Assembly (NCBI GenBank): GCA_045598045.1 | Contig: JAZLLG010000073.1 | Location: forward strand, 1 to 64,000 | DNA: 64,000 nt | From: RGIG3528 sp045598045 | GTDB lineage: Bacteria; Bacillota; Clostridia; Lachnospirales; Lachnospiraceae | Direction of reading: 5' to 3' | Shown: positions 9,544-18,647 of the stretch, piece after piece | Layout: each line of letters opens with the position of its first letter | How positions within the stretch are numbered: the stretch's first letter is position 1 | Notes under the pieces: model-generated | Seen by the model: only the letters and a program-made list of their open reading frames with translations | What the model was told of the DNA's origin: nothing | The model's database searches: none | Program-made: the position numbers and the translations under genes

Positions 9544-11102
9544 TAATTCTCTCCGTCATTAATATTTAAGCTTTTTCTGTATTCGGCAGGGCTCTGTCCC
9601 ACATACTTTCTGAACTTCTTATGGAAGTAATCGACATTTCTGTATCCTACGTTCTCCGCAATCTCGTACACCTTAAGATCCTTTTGTTTGAGAAGCTCCA
9701 GTGCTTTTTTGACTCGCACTTCATCAACATAAGTATTGAAGCTGGAGCCTGTCGTTTTTGTAAATACCTTTCCAAGGTAGCTGGAATTGTAGCCAAAAAG
9801 CGTTGCAATCATTTCAAGCTTTAAATTGGAATGATAGTTGTGCTCAATATAGTAGAGGATGTCGTCCATAACCGAATCACGGTTCGAATTACCTGTAGAG
9901 CTCATAATCATTTCAAAAGTCTGTGACAGACAAACGATTATCTCATAAAGATAGTTTCGTGTGCTTATAAATCCGATGATTTCGGTGTTTGTTTTAAAGG
10001 GAATGTCTGCAAGCGGGAAATTGTGGGTAATTGAATCCTTAATTTGGAGATAAAGGTCCGTCATAAAGATTTTTACATCCATTATTTCGGCATTTACGTG
10101 AAAAAGATACTCCTCAAGCTCATAAAGCGCCTCTGCAACCTTGCGTCGGTTAAATGCCTGCAAATACCCCGTAAAGCACTTACTGTAGCTGTCCACCAGC
10201 TTTTTATCAAACGCCGTAAGGTGATTCTGTACGGTAGGAAGATCGTCGTAGCCATACACATGCTGCCCCTGGGTGCAGAAAAACCTTCGTAAAATCAAAG
10301 CCCTTGCCTGATCGAAGCTTCTTGAAAGCTCCGCAAGGCTGTCTACCTGCTGACCGTAAGCAATGAACAACGTATCCAAAGGGCTTCCCTTTTCAGGCTC
10401 CTCGTCATAGTGTGAAATAAAGCGCTTCATCTTTTCGATTGCAAGCCCGCCCTTCAGAAGGAGGTATTCTTCATTTCTGTAGTCGAAATGTTCGAAAAGC
10501 TCGTCCCCTTTGTTTGCTGCCTGGAAAAGATCCGCAAACTGGTACGGAACCGATGACTCGTTTTTATCAAAGTTTTCATATGCGACAATCTGATATTTAT
10601 TTGCCTGAAGACCGAGTGTACTCATATCCAAAGAGAAAATATCCTCTTTTTCGAGAACAATATCAAGTATAATTTCCTTTTTCGACTTTGTCCTAAGTAC
10701 CTCGTTGTGAACCTCGGCAGAGCGTTCTTCGCGGATTCTTGCCGTTATTTCCCTGACGGTTTTAATGAGTTCGTCCTCATCTATCGGCTTCGTAAGATAG
10801 TAGTTTACATCATACTTCATTGCTTCCCGGGCATAATCAAAATTTGAAAAGCCCGAAAGAATAATGAATTTACCGGTGTAGCCTCCCTCTCGGGCATTTT
10901 TAATAACCTCAAGGCCGCTCATTCCGGGCATTCTGATGTCCATCATCGTAATGGCGGGCCTTTTTTCAAGTATATCGCTTAATGCCTCGTCGCCGTTTTT
11001 TCCTTCACCGCAAATCTCATAGCCGAGGCTTTCCCAGTCTACGATGCATTTCAAGCCGTCACGTATTATTTTTTCATCATCTGCAATGTATAGAGAATCC
11101 AT
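9543..11102 (-). CDS. YesN-type response regulator with AraC DNA-binding domain
   Basis: A 519-aa regulator. Residues 1-120 form a receiver domain with the phospho-acceptor Asp55 in MMDIRMPG and the switch lysine in YYLTKPID. A long middle region of unknown fold follows, and a C-terminal AraC-type double helix-turn-helix (about 415-512, with IAENVGYRNVDYFHKKFRKY). Such proteins normally pair with YesM-type sensor kinases to control glycan-utilisation genes; no kinase is encoded nearby. The gene starts 12 bases after the GH29 fucosidase stop, preceded by GAGG, so both are probably cotranscribed and the regulator may control that operon. Confidence 0.92.
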   Translation of the reverse strand: MDSLYIADDEKIIRDGLKCIVDWESLGYEICGEGKNGDEALSDILEKRPAITMMDIRMPGMSGLEVIKNAREGGYTGKFIILSGFSNFDYAREAMKYDVNYYLTKPIDEDELIKTVREITARIREERSAEVHNEVLRTKSKKEIILDIVLEKEDIFSLDMSTLGLQANKYQIVAYENFDKNESSVPYQFADLFQAANKGDELFEHFDYRNEEYLLLKGGLAIEKMKRFISHYDEEPEKGSPLDTLFIAYGQQVDSLAELSRSFDQARALILRRFFCTQGQHVYGYDDLPTVQNHLTAFDKKLVDSYSKCFTGYLQAFNRRKVAEALYELEEYLFHVNAEIMDVKIFMTDLYLQIKDSITHNFPLADIPFKTNTEIIGFISTRNYLYEIIVCLSQTFEMIMSSTGNSNRDSVMDDILYYIEHNYHSNLKLEMIATLFGYNSSYLGKVFTKTTGSSFNTYVDEVRVKKALELLKQKDLKVYEIAENVGYRNVDYFHKKFRKYVGQSPAEYRKSLNINDGEN

Positions 11103-11114
11103 CCGTACCTCAGC

Positions 11115-12584
11115 TCAGTCCGTTTCAACTTTAATAACAACAGGGTTCTTTGTGTTTATTTCGGGGCCGCTGACATAAAGCCCGTCAGGCCTGTACTCGT
11201 ACTCAACCGCTCCATATCCGAGAACCGACACCTTTGTAACGATTCCCTGGAAACCAAGAGAATTAAAATCACTCTTTCCAAGTGACTTGATACAAACCTT
11301 TCCGTCGGCAGGATAGTTCAAAGCGAACGCATATACCGCCCCGTTTCCGCATGTGAAGCGAAAGTCATCATGTGTATATTCTTTGTCTTTTTTGTCCGAG
11401 AATTTACCCTCTTCCTCGACGGTTGAACCTTCCGCAGAAGTTTTCCACGGCTTTGTCCCGTATATCGCCTCACTGTTTGCACGCATCCATTCTCCGATTT
11501 CATGAAGGATCTGCCTGTCTGTGTCGGGAATGGTGCCGTCGCTTTTCGGTCCTATGTTAAGAAGGAGATTTCCGTTTTTTGAAATGACATCAACAAAATA
11601 TGCCAGAATTTCATCGGACTTTTTATAGTCAAGCCCGTCAACATAGCACCAGGAGTTGTAAGCAATCGCCGTATCGGTCTGCCAGTTGTACGCCTGCGTG
11701 GAACCAAACTTTCCTCTTTCCACGTCGGGAATACCCGAACCGAAAGGCACAGGGTCATGTTTGTACACTATGGCCACTTCAATGCCCCACTCGGCTGCAC
11801 GATTGTAGTAATAGGCCATAAGCTTCTTAAGGTGTTCCTTGTAGCTTTGATGCATAATCCACCAGTCAAAGTACAAAAGCTTCGGACGATATTTGTCAAC
11901 AAGCTCACAGCATCGTAAAAGCCAGTCATCAAGAAATTCCTTTGAAGAATACGGTTCTGCGAAAACGCAGCTCTGGTCGGGCTGTGTTGCAACACTCGGC
12001 CAATAAAAATCGCCTCTTTCGAACTCGCCGTTGATATCGCTTTCGAACTCACGTCCGCATCCCATAAACCAGTAGTGCTCTGCTCTGTGAGAGGATGTTG
12101 TGAAAACAATATCTTTCTTCTCCGCTGCCGCCTTGAGTTCGCCGATGACGTCCCTCTTCGGGCCCATTTCCTTTGCATTCCAGTGGGAAAGCTCGCTTTC
12201 GTACATCTGAAAGCCGTCATGGTGTTCCGCTACAGGCATTATATACTTTGCACCTGCATCCTTGAAGATATCAACCCACTCATCCGCATTAAACTTTTCC
12301 GCTTTAAACATGGGAATGAAATTCTTGTAGCCAAAGTCTTTATGAGCCCCATAAGTTTCAATATGATGCCGGTACTCACGGGAATCCTTAATGTACATGC
12401 TTCGAGAATACCACTCATTTGCAAAAGCAGGTACCGAAAAAACGCCCCAGTGAATAAATATGCCAAATTTCAAATCGGGGAACCATTTCGGGCATCGCCA
12501 GTTTGTAAGGCTCGACCATTCAGCACGGTAAGGTCCCTTGGCAATAACCTCATCAACTTCCCGTAATCTTTTTTCGTAATCCAT
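11115..12584 (-). CDS. Alpha-L-fucosidase, GH29
   Basis: A 489-aa glycoside hydrolase predicted to release terminal alpha-L-fucose from host or plant glycans. Family features: FGIFIHWGVFSVP (about 40-52), the substrate-pocket HHDGF (121-125), the presumed nucleophile Asp240 in LYFDWW, and a C-terminal beta-sandwich from about 375. There is no signal peptide, so it should act in the cytoplasm on imported oligosaccharides. GGAGG precedes the ATG. It is the first gene of a probable operon with the response regulator and the DUF212 gene. It lies downstream of a hairpin that ends transcription of the repeat surface protein. Confidence 0.93.
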   Translation of the reverse strand: MDYEKRLREVDEVIAKGPYRAEWSSLTNWRCPKWFPDLKFGIFIHWGVFSVPAFANEWYSRSMYIKDSREYRHHIETYGAHKDFGYKNFIPMFKAEKFNADEWVDIFKDAGAKYIMPVAEHHDGFQMYESELSHWNAKEMGPKRDVIGELKAAAEKKDIVFTTSSHRAEHYWFMGCGREFESDINGEFERGDFYWPSVATQPDQSCVFAEPYSSKEFLDDWLLRCCELVDKYRPKLLYFDWWIMHQSYKEHLKKLMAYYYNRAAEWGIEVAIVYKHDPVPFGSGIPDVERGKFGSTQAYNWQTDTAIAYNSWCYVDGLDYKKSDEILAYFVDVISKNGNLLLNIGPKSDGTIPDTDRQILHEIGEWMRANSEAIYGTKPWKTSAEGSTVEEEGKFSDKKDKEYTHDDFRFTCGNGAVYAFALNYPADGKVCIKSLGKSDFNSLGFQGIVTKVSVLGYGAVEYEYRPDGLYVSGPEINTKNPVVIKVETD

Positions 12585-12603
12585 ATTATCCTCCTAAACT
12601 ACG

Positions 12604-12637
12604 AAAGGGCGGTATCAGCATTGTGATACCACCCTTT
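12604..12637 (-). terminator. Hairpin downstream of the repeat surface protein gene
   Basis: AAAGGGCGGTATCA (12604-12617) pairs with TGATACCACCCTTT (12624-12637), giving 14 pairs with one G-U wobble in the minus-strand RNA. The following T-tract is short (TTTCG), so termination may be partial and could feed transcripts into the GH29 gene. Confidence 0.55.
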
Positions 12638-12677
12638 AGATTAACACACTTTATCGCTCTATGGAATAGTGTTTACA

Positions 12678-15041
12678 TCAGTCTTTCTTCTTCTTTTTGA
12701 GAAGGAAAAATACTACTGCTCCTGCAATCACAACTACTGCTGCAATAATTCCGATAACAGCGCCTATACCAAGTCCGCTCTCTGCAGGCTCCGAAACAGG
12801 TGCCTGTGTGGGTGCAGCAGGTACATCCGTAGCTGCAGGCTCGTTCTCCGTAACTTCGGGAGCCTTTGTAGGCTCTGCCTTTTCAGGTTCCTTAGTCGGT
12901 TCGGGAGTTGCCGTAATCTCAGGAGCTGCTGTCTCTACAACGTTGCCTCCCGTCGGGCTGTCCTTACCGAAACCGGAAACAGTGAATGTGATTTCAATTG
13001 ACTCCTGAGGAATCGGAACAGAATCAAGTGCGTTGGGATTCTTCTTGTTGTATGTGTTAATGAACTGAATGCCAACGTATGAGCCGTTAACCTCGGGATG
13101 ATTCTTTGTCTTTACTTCATCACCGCCTGTAATAAGGGCGTCAATGCCAACCTTCCTGCCGTCAACCTTGATTGTAGCGTCTGTGATTGTAACGCCACCG
13201 AGCTCAACGCATGAGTAAGGAATTGTTGTGGAAACGTAAAGCATGTTCCACTGTGTTGAACCATGAAGGCCGGGCTCAGCACCATCAAGTCTGATTGTAT
13301 ATGTACCGTTACCATCGATAACAGCATCTGTGAATGTACCGCCGAGATTCTTCTCTGCTTCTGTAGTGCCATCATTCCATGTAACATGTGTGAAGTAGTC
13401 TGTTACGCCGTCATTAAGGCCAAGGAGACCGTTTGACTCGTTTGTCCAGTCATCACGGAATACCCATGTATCAGGGCACTGGAAAACGAGATATCCTGCG
13501 TAATCACCAAGAAGGAGTGACTCGTCAAAAGGAGCTGTAACTTCTTCGGTAATCTCAATCTTGTTAAATGTAATGTCGTACTCAACCTTTGAATAACCTT
13601 CAGGGCATGTGATGTACTTGGCGCCCCACTCATTTGTACCGCCTGCAAGACGGATACAATGATCTGCATCCCAGTCGCCTGTGCCTTCTGTCCACCATGC
13701 ATCGCCCTGAGTAAGGTCGGGTGTTACTTCAACATCATCAAACTTAATGGAGTTGATAGTGTATTCGATGCCGGAAATGGTCTTTACGTCCTTTTCGGAA
13801 TTGGTATTGATCATGTAAGGAGCAAGATACCATGTGTATACAACCGGGTTCTTGAAGGAAAGTGTGATGTGAGCTGTTTCACCGGATCTAACAAATGCTG
13901 TTTCACCGGTAATATTCTCGTTGTAGCCTGTAACGTAGCTGTTTGCCCAGTCACCGCTTGTAACGTCGCCGCCGATGGCAAGACCTACTTCGTAAAGATC
14001 CTCGGAAATGATTGTCTGAACTTCAGCGCCGGGAATAACTACGGAATTGAGCTTAATTGTGTACTCAAGAGTCTTGAAGTTAGCGGGCTGTGTGATGTAG
14101 TTTGTGCCCCACTCATTGCAGCCGCCCGCAAGACGGATACAATCTGTCTTGTCATAGTCACCTGTTGACTCTGTCCAGTACTTATCGCCAAGTGAAAGGT
14201 CAGCTGTAACTTCCTGTCCGTCAACCTTAACGGAGATAAGCTCGAAGTCAACTACAGCATTCTCAGCCTGTCCCTGAAGAAGGAGGCAGGGAGCTGCGTA
14301 CCATGTCTTGTCTGAACCGCCCTCGATGCTGATACCGATTGTAACTGTATCACCGGGCTTTGCCTGTGCTGTTGTACCCTTGATAAGGTCATTGTCAACG
14401 CCCGTGTAGCCGAGTGACCAGTCCTCGTTTCCGCCGTAAGCAAGGAACATATCGAAAGGTCCTTCCAGCTCCTGAGCTGCTGCTGTTGCTGTTGCTGCAG
14501 CGAACTCAATGCCGTTAAGCTTGATGGTGTACTCTAAAGTCTTGAAATTAGCGGGCTGTGTGATGTAGTTTGCTGCCCACTCGTTGCATCCGCCTGCAAG
14601 ACGAACGCAATCCTCCGCAGCATAATCACCTGTACCCTCTGTCCAGTATGCATCACCCTGAGTAAGATCGGGAGTTACTTCTGCTCCGTCTACCTTGATG
14701 GATACGAGTTCGTAATCAATCTTTGCATCTGCTGCTTTGCCGGGAATAATAAGGCAGGGAGCCGCAAACCATGTCTTGTCGGAACCGGCTTCAATCTCTA
14801 CACTAATTGTAGCGGTGCCGCCGACAGCGATGTCAGCAGATGTTCCTTTAACCGTTTCGGTATTTGACTCAGCACCGTCACCGTAGAACTGATGTTCCCA
14901 GTTTGAGCCGCCGCCGTATGCAAGAAACAGCTTGTAGGTATCCTCAGCCTTTACCTGTCTGGCAGGCATAATTCCCACAAGGCTGAGAAGCATTACAAAT
15001 GCAAAAAGTAATGCTGAAAGCTTTCTGAAATTTCTTTTCAT
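12678..15041 (-). CDS. Cell-surface protein with three tandem ~150-residue repeats, membrane anchored
   Basis: A 787-aa exported protein of unknown function. The signal peptide spans about 1-32 (cleavage near VKA). Three tandem modules follow at about 33-190, 195-345 and 350-500. Each has a Gly-rich start (LFLAYGGG, MFLAYGGN, VGLAIGGD), a KTWFAAPCL-like segment and the conserved TEGTGDY...CIRLAGGCNEW...YIT block. A fourth, more diverged module (about 510-695) and a Thr/Pro/Glu-rich spacer precede a transmembrane helix and a KKKKKD tail. The layout (secretion signal, beta-rich modules, stalk, C-terminal helix) matches the pectate lyase at 193-3942, so both belong to the same class of anchored surface proteins. 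Carbohydrate binding is plausible but unproven. GAGGAG precedes the ATG. Confidence 0.8.
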   Translation of the reverse strand: MKRNFRKLSALLFAFVMLLSLVGIMPARQVKAEDTYKLFLAYGGGSNWEHQFYGDGAESNTETVKGTSADIAVGGTATISVEIEAGSDKTWFAAPCLIIPGKAADAKIDYELVSIKVDGAEVTPDLTQGDAYWTEGTGDYAAEDCVRLAGGCNEWAANYITQPANFKTLEYTIKLNGIEFAAATATAAAQELEGPFDMFLAYGGNEDWSLGYTGVDNDLIKGTTAQAKPGDTVTIGISIEGGSDKTWYAAPCLLLQGQAENAVVDFELISVKVDGQEVTADLSLGDKYWTESTGDYDKTDCIRLAGGCNEWGTNYITQPANFKTLEYTIKLNSVVIPGAEVQTIISEDLYEVGLAIGGDVTSGDWANSYVTGYNENITGETAFVRSGETAHITLSFKNPVVYTWYLAPYMINTNSEKDVKTISGIEYTINSIKFDDVEVTPDLTQGDAWWTEGTGDWDADHCIRLAGGTNEWGAKYITCPEGYSKVEYDITFNKIEITEEVTAPFDESLLLGDYAGYLVFQCPDTWVFRDDWTNESNGLLGLNDGVTDYFTHVTWNDGTTEAEKNLGGTFTDAVIDGNGTYTIRLDGAEPGLHGSTQWNMLYVSTTIPYSCVELGGVTITDATIKVDGRKVGIDALITGGDEVKTKNHPEVNGSYVGIQFINTYNKKNPNALDSVPIPQESIEITFTVSGFGKDSPTGGNVVETAAPEITATPEPTKEPEKAEPTKAPEVTENEPAATDVPAAPTQAPVSEPAESGLGIGAVIGIIAAVVVIAGAVVFFLLKKKKKD

Positions 15042-15175
15042 AGTGTCTTCTCCTCATTTTTCTTTTTTTGAGTGTCCGCCCTATACGGACAGTCCCGCGA
15101 GAAATTCTAACCCAATTTTGAAAATCTAAATATTATATAAATTAGTGTTTTTATAGGTTGTTTTTTGGAGAATTT

Positions 15176-15216
15176 AAAAAGGCCCCACCATCGTCAAGCG
15201 ATAATGAGACCTTTTT
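15176..15216 (-). terminator. Terminator of the VTC-DUF4956 operon
   Basis: In minus-strand RNA, 15199-15216 pairs with 15176-15193 over 18 positions if G-U pairs are allowed, with a 5-base loop and a TTTTTAAA tail. On the plus strand the wobbles become mismatches, so the element is directional. Confidence 0.75.
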
Positions 15217-15251
15217 TTTAACCGTTCATGCACGGCTTTTATCGTATTATA

Positions 15252-15938
15252 CTACAGCCTGTCATCCTTTTTCAACTGCTTTGCAAGGGTAACATTAAGA
15301 TTTCCGTTTTTCGTACGGATTTCATCAATAAATTTCTTTTCGTCCGCATCACCATTCATATAAACATGATACGTAAGTTCGTAAAGTGTACCCATGTTTG
15401 TTGTTTTAACTTTTTCGAGGCTGTGTTTTCTTGTGTATCTGCCGAATATGTCCGTAAAAGTGTCTGAATAGTTCATGTCCTCGGGAATGACAATCTTAAG
15501 TTCCTGCTCGTTTGAAGAAAACATAGCATCTGCAACCTTTGCCACAACAACTATAACTGCCGCAAGAACAAGCGTTGCAAAAAATGCGATGGTGAGGAAG
15601 CCGAGTCCGGCAGCAAGGCCGGCACCCATTGCAAGGAAAACGAAGGAGATGTCCTTTGCGTCGCCCTGCGCGCTTCTGAAACGTACAAGAGTGAAAACTC
15701 CGCCGATAGAAAGAGCACGGGCAATGTTACTTCCGACAAGAGTAATAACAAGCGCAACAATGGCAGGAAGGATAATGAGGGTGATAAAAAAGCTTACGGA
15801 TGCATCAGCCTTTCTTGTGATAAGTGCATACGCCGCAGCAATAACAATGCCAAGAATCACTGCAAAAAGCATGCAGATGAGTGTGTCTTTTGTTGTGATG
15901 GAATAATCATTTGTAATCCCGAATATATTTTCAAACAT
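15252..15938 (-). CDS. DUF4956 membrane protein, partner of the VTC polymerase
   Basis: A 228-aa protein with four hydrophobic helices in the first ~135 residues, a conserved GGVFTLVRFRSAQGDAKDI loop (about 77-95), and a soluble C-terminal domain of about 80 residues. This matches DUF4956, whose genes commonly sit next to VTC-domain polyphosphate polymerases. Its start lies 8 bases inside the end of the polymerase gene, so the two are translationally coupled. A role in handling or exporting the polymer made by the partner is inference. Confidence 0.88.
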   Translation of the reverse strand: MFENIFGITNDYSITTKDTLICMLFAVILGIVIAAAYALITRKADASVSFFITLIILPAIVALVITLVGSNIARALSIGGVFTLVRFRSAQGDAKDISFVFLAMGAGLAAGLGFLTIAFFATLVLAAVIVVVAKVADAMFSSNEQELKIVIPEDMNYSDTFTDIFGRYTRKHSLEKVKTTNMGTLYELTYHVYMNGDADEKKFIDEIRTKNGNLNVTLAKQLKKDDRL

Positions 15939-16653
15939 TTTGTTTCTCCTTAAGGTAATTGGTGTATTCTGTACCGTACTTTGAAAACGAGCCTTTATAT
16001 ATGCGCATTTCAGAAAGTATTTTCGTCATCCACATCGGCATGGCCCTGTCAATTTTGACTTCCATAATCCAGGTATCATCATCTATAAGGCTGTCACCGT
16101 AAACTCCGTAATGGAGACCGAGATCGTGACGACGGGTTATAATGTTCCGATCAAAGGTTACTCTGAAGTCCCTGTCATCCTTAGCGAACATTGCACATCT
16201 GTCATAGGACAGAAAAAGCTTCGGTACAAGTCCCATCCTGTTTTTCATTTCATCAAGCTCACACATAACCTGACGATTCATGTACGGATGTATTTCAGGG
16301 AACTTTCCGCTGTCAAAGTAGTTGTAAGCGTCCACAAGCTTTATTTTGGTGCGTCGCTTGTTTACAAGCCCTTTGTACTTCTTTTTGATTTCGAGGAAAA
16401 CCTTGTCCTCCGGAGCAACCGTTCCGTAACTCCTGAGTCGCATCTTTTCCTTGTAGACCGGAGATTCCAACGAACGTCTTATCAGCTCGTTGTCGGTAGA
16501 ATCGTAATAGATGTTGCAAATGGTGTAGAACTCGCCGTTTTTGCTGTATTCATCCGACTCCATGTATTCCGCAAGGCGCTCACGAAGAATATTATATTGT
16601 CTGTCATCGATAATGAACTTAAGCTCGTACCGATTGAAAACCTCAATTGCCAT
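15931..16653 (-). CDS. VTC-domain polyphosphate polymerase-like protein
   Basis: About 240 aa. It begins MAIEVFNRYELKFIID and carries the VTC tunnel-domain pattern: basic strand motifs KMRLRSYG, VFLEIKKKYKGLVNKRR and the acidic end IMEVKID. Yeast Vtc4 uses this fold to make polyphosphate from ATP. The ATG at 16653 has a nearby AAAGGG-type ribosome binding site; an upstream in-frame ATG at 16710 lacks one and would add 19 unconserved residues. It is cotranscribed with DUF4956. The substrate in bacteria of this type has not been established from sequence. Confidence 0.85.
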   Translation of the reverse strand: MAIEVFNRYELKFIIDDRQYNILRERLAEYMESDEYSKNGEFYTICNIYYDSTDNELIRRSLESPVYKEKMRLRSYGTVAPEDKVFLEIKKKYKGLVNKRRTKIKLVDAYNYFDSGKFPEIHPYMNRQVMCELDEMKNRMGLVPKLFLSYDRCAMFAKDDRDFRVTFDRNIITRRHDLGLHYGVYGDSLIDDDTWIMEVKIDRAMPMWMTKILSEMRIYKGSFSKYGTEYTNYLKEKQNV

Positions 16654-16914
16654 AAACCCTTTTGCCCCTTTGTGAAGATTAATGTTTACCTCGCAAAGAA
16701 TACTATACATATCAAATGTGTGCTTTGTGTGAGCAAAGTGAAAACACTTTGAACACCTTTCAATACGCTACAACATTATATCAGGCTTTTTCCAAATGGT
16801 CTGCATAAAAAAAGCGTTATTTAATGCTGCTTTTATCATTCCTTGCCAAATAAGTTGAAAAACGCCACCTTTACAAAGCATCTGCACATCGGATTGCCCA
16901 TACGCATACAAAGA

Positions 16915-16934
16915 GCGCATACATGAGTATGCGC
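16915..16934 (-). terminator. Terminator of the malic enzyme gene
   Basis: GCGCATAC and GTATGCGC form a perfect 8-bp stem with an ATGA loop, 9 bases after the stop codon; TCTTTG follows on the minus strand. A second weak hairpin with a T7 run lies at about 16806-16834. Otherwise nothing coding is seen in 16654-16943. Confidence 0.65.
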
Positions 16935-16943
16935 CTGTCTTTT

Positions 16944-18092
16944 TTAAATCAAGTCCATAACGGCTTTGCTTACAACACCGCATACCCGCTTATCAAAGGG
17001 CTGAGGAAGAATGTAATCCTCGTTAAGTTCCTCGTCGGATACAAGCGAAGCGATTGCCTTTGCCGCTGCCAGTTTCATTTCTTCCGTAATCTGTTTTGCT
17101 CTTCCCTCAAGTGCACCCTTAAATATACCCGGGAATGCAACAACATTGTTTACCTGATTCGGGAAGTCGGAACGTCCGGTGCCGACAACCTTTGCGCCGG
17201 CTTCTTTTGCAAGATCGGGCATTATTTCGGGAACAGGATTTGCCATAGCGAAAATAATGGCGTTCTTGTTCATCTTCTTAACCATATCGGCGGTTACGAT
17301 ATTAGGAGCAGAAACACCTACAAAAACGTCTGCCCCCGCAAGAGCGTCCGCAAGGCTTCCTTCTTTTTCTTCAAGGTTGGTCACCTGCACCATTTCCTGC
17401 TGGGCCCAGTTGATTCCTTCTGTTTTCTTTGAAAGCATTCCAACCTTATCACAAAGGGTAAGTGTCTTAAAGCCGTATCGAAGCAAAAGCTTGGCGATGG
17501 CGATGCCTGCGGAGCCTGCACCGTTAATAACCACTTTGCATTCTTCTTTCTTTTTCCCGACAACCTTCAAAGCATTAATGATGCCTGCAAGCACAACAAT
17601 GGCGGTGCCATGCTGATCGTCATGGTAAACGGGAATCGGTAAAAGTTCTTTAAGACTTCTCTCAATCTCAAAGCATCTCGGAGCGGAAATATCCTCGAGA
17701 TTAATGCCACCGAAAGCCGGAGCAATGTTTACGACGGTTTTAATGATTTCTTCCGTATCCTGCGTATCAAGGCAAATCGGGAAAGCGTTTACGCCACCGA
17801 ATTCTTTAAAAAGGATGCATTTACCTTCCATAACAGGCATTGCTGCGGCAGCTCCGATATTACCAAGGCCCAAAACAGCGGAGCCATCGGAAACAACCGC
17901 TATCGTGTTTCCTTTTATGGTGTATTTGTAAACAGCTTCCGGATCTTTATGTATCTCTTTACAAGGCTCAGCAACACCCGGGGTGTAGAGAAGTGCAAGA
18001 TCTTCTCTTGTCTTTACGCTTGCCTTGCTTTCCGTCGTCAGTTTTCCGCGCAGCTCCTCATGAAGCTGCAGAGCCTGTTCTGCATTAGTCAT
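16944..18092 (-). CDS. Malic enzyme (malate dehydrogenase, oxaloacetate-decarboxylating)
   Basis: A 382-aa short-form bacterial malic enzyme converting malate to pyruvate and CO2 with NAD(P). Visible motifs: LLYTPGVAEPC (catalytic Tyr), the catalytic-lysine region in VYKYTIKGNTIAVVSDGSAV, VLGLGNIG, the metal site in PVYHDDQHGTAIVVLAG, and the Rossmann fingerprint GAGSAGIAIAKLL. There is no phosphotransacetylase extension, so it is the ~380-aa clostridial type. It starts 3 bases downstream of the DUF4364 stop, so it is the last gene of a lon-DUF4364-malic enzyme operon. Confidence 0.95.
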   Translation of the reverse strand: MTNAEQALQLHEELRGKLTTESKASVKTREDLALLYTPGVAEPCKEIHKDPEAVYKYTIKGNTIAVVSDGSAVLGLGNIGAAAAMPVMEGKCILFKEFGGVNAFPICLDTQDTEEIIKTVVNIAPAFGGINLEDISAPRCFEIERSLKELLPIPVYHDDQHGTAIVVLAGIINALKVVGKKKEECKVVINGAGSAGIAIAKLLLRYGFKTLTLCDKVGMLSKKTEGINWAQQEMVQVTNLEEKEGSLADALAGADVFVGVSAPNIVTADMVKKMNKNAIIFAMANPVPEIMPDLAKEAGAKVVGTGRSDFPNQVNNVVAFPGIFKGALEGRAKQITEEMKLAAAKAIASLVSDEELNEDYILPQPFDKRVCGVVSKAVMDLI

Positions 18093-18095
18093 GAC

Positions 18096-18647
18096 CTATT
18101 CCTCTTTTTCGTTTGATTTTGTGCCGGTGAGAAGACGGGAAATAAGATATTCGTAAACGTCAGTGTTTGCCTGTCTCCAACGGTTGCATACAGTTTCTGC
18201 CTCTTCCTCGCTTGTAACAAGAAGATTGATTCTTACAAGCTCACTGCCCCTCTCAACGACCTTAAGGTCGACCATATATTCGCCTGCGTTTATACCCGTT
18301 TCCGAATAACCTGCGGTGGACGCCGCAATGTCACGCAGATGATGCTGTTCCTTTGAAAGGAACTCATCGATGTCGTCACGTAGCTGAACGGAAATATCTT
18401 TGTAAAAGTATGAAAGTACTTCACTTCCTTCAGTGGTGATTTTGTACTGATGGGAATTGCACTGACCCGTAATTTCAATATAAGTATCCTCAACAAGATC
18501 GTCGAGAGCCTGAACTATCTCAAGATAGCTGGCCAGCTGCTTTTCCAGAATAATTCTTGTAAGCTCCGCATTGCTTATGGGGAGCTCAACTCTGTCCAAA
18601 ATGTACAGAATGATAAGCTTAATAAACATTAAGGCATCGGAATCCAT
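18096..18647 (-). CDS. DUF4364 family protein (winged-helix-like)
   Basis: A 183-aa soluble protein. The N-terminal ~80 residues resemble a winged helix (FIKLIILYILDRVELPISNA start, then a TYIEITGQCNSHQYKITTEG wing). The C-terminal half is acidic alpha/beta. This matches DUF4364, common in Lachnospiraceae and of unknown function. Its start overlaps the lon stop codon (TAATG), which implies coupled expression with the protease. Confidence 0.88.
   Translation of the reverse strand: MDSDALMFIKLIILYILDRVELPISNAELTRIILEKQLASYLEIVQALDDLVEDTYIEITGQCNSHQYKITTEGSEVLSYFYKDISVQLRDDIDEFLSKEQHHLRDIAASTAGYSETGINAGEYMVDLKVVERGSELVRINLLVTSEEEAETVCNRWRQANTDVYEYLISRLLTGTKSNEKEE

Noticed and set aside
16111..16752. 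213-codon frame on the plus strand
   Set aside because: Antisense to the VTC polymerase; no start signal.
16768..16983. 71-codon minus-strand frame near the malic enzyme end
   Set aside because: Overlaps the malic enzyme stop and both hairpins downstream; composition unlike a protein and no ribosome binding site.
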